Shown piece after piece: positions 5,539 through 5,734 of a stretch of 5,734 nucleotides of DNA (positions are counted from its first letter, which is position 1; the number at the start of each line of letters is the position of its first letter). The notes under the pieces are model-generated. The model saw only the letters and a list, made by a program, of their open reading frames with translations. It was not told the DNA's origin and ran no database searches. Source of the stretch: Bacteroides sp. GTDB lineage: Bacteria; Bacteroidota; Bacteroidia; Bacteroidales; Bacteroidaceae. Where the stretch lies: NCBI GenBank assembly GCA_017556595.1, contig JAFYML010000174.1:1-5734 (forward strand), written 5' to 3'. Both the position numbers and the translations under genes were made by a program.

Positions 5539-5734
5539 CCACAACGTCCAATGGGCGAACGAAAAGAGTTGACCGACGAGCAAAAGGAACAATTCAAAGC
5601 CGAAGCCGAAAAGAAAATGGCCGAACGCCAAGAGGCTCAAAAGCAGTATGACAAGAAATTGAAGAAGATTTTCACCAAGAAACAATATAAAGCATACGAA
5701 GAAAACAAAGAAAAACAAGAAAAGCTAAGAAAAG
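5539..5734 (+). pseudogene. C-terminal half of the interrupted DUF4890-like gene, same frame, running off the window
   Basis: Immediately after the TAA at 5536-5538 the same frame stays open for 65 codons to the window edge. The translation begins P-Q-R-P-M-G-E-R and contains L-T-D-E-Q, then the helix Y-D-K-K-L-K-K-I-F-T-K-K-Q-Y-K-A-Y. This corresponds to the D-K-K-F-K-E-I-L-T-P-E-Q-Y-E-K-Y segment of the intact copy at 2167. No frameshift is needed, so one base change (for example CAA to TAA) would account for the break. An ATG at 5551 could restart translation but would give a protein with no signal peptide. The 3' end lies outside the window. Alternatives are stop-codon readthrough or a base-call error. 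Confidence 0.7.

Noticed and set aside
5284..5718. Minus-strand open frame with a very hydrophobic translation opposite the second DUF4890-like gene
   Set aside because: The Phe/Leu-rich translation is the expected antisense of Lys/Glu/Gln-rich coding DNA, and the plus-strand frame has clear homology to the gene at 2167.

Overview
The window looks like a chromosomal segment from a member of the Bacteroidales, most likely Bacteroides/Prevotella-like. The grounds are: four start-proximal copies of the Bacteroidetes -7 promoter element TAnnTTTG, A-rich leaders without Shine-Dalgarno sequences, and small protein families I associate with this order (DUF4250, DUF4890-like, DUF4738-like, PepSY-like). 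No mobile element, CRISPR array, tRNA or rRNA was seen. Family names come from recognising motifs by eye, not from a database search.

Layout: (1) 1-506, plus strand: the C-terminal end of a FecCD/BtuC-type ABC transporter permease, then a 57-residue DUF4250-type protein six bases downstream. (2) 532-1878, minus strand: a TrpB2-type tryptophan synthase beta chain, convergent with the DUF4250 gene. (3) 1879-2166: a 288-base divergent intergenic region with promoters facing both ways. (4) 2167-3731, plus strand: three exported proteins in a row. They are a Spy/CpxP-like LTxxQ (DUF4890-like) periplasmic protein closed by a strong terminator, a lipoprotein (DUF4738-like) with its own promoter, and a two-repeat PepSY-like periplasmic protein ending at a bidirectional terminator. 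(5) 3800-5011, minus strand: a single-chain iron-sulfur L-serine ammonia-lyase. (6) 5012-5232: a second divergent intergenic region. (7) 5233 to the window end, plus strand: a second DUF4890-like gene, interrupted by an in-frame TAA, with the missing half of the protein continuing in the same frame beyond it.

Two patterns stand out. The second DUF4890-like gene appears to carry a single nonsense codon, so it is a recent pseudogene, a genuinely shortened protein, or a base-call error. The two DUF4890-like genes also share an AT-rich upstream block (TTTAAAAATGTTAAAA, then AATAAACC) at similar distances from their start codons, and each is divergent from an enzyme gene of serine/tryptophan metabolism. 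This suggests common regulation, perhaps envelope-stress related, or an old duplication of gene plus leader. Apart from this the window is ordinary core-type chromosome, and I found no convincing new multi-gene system.
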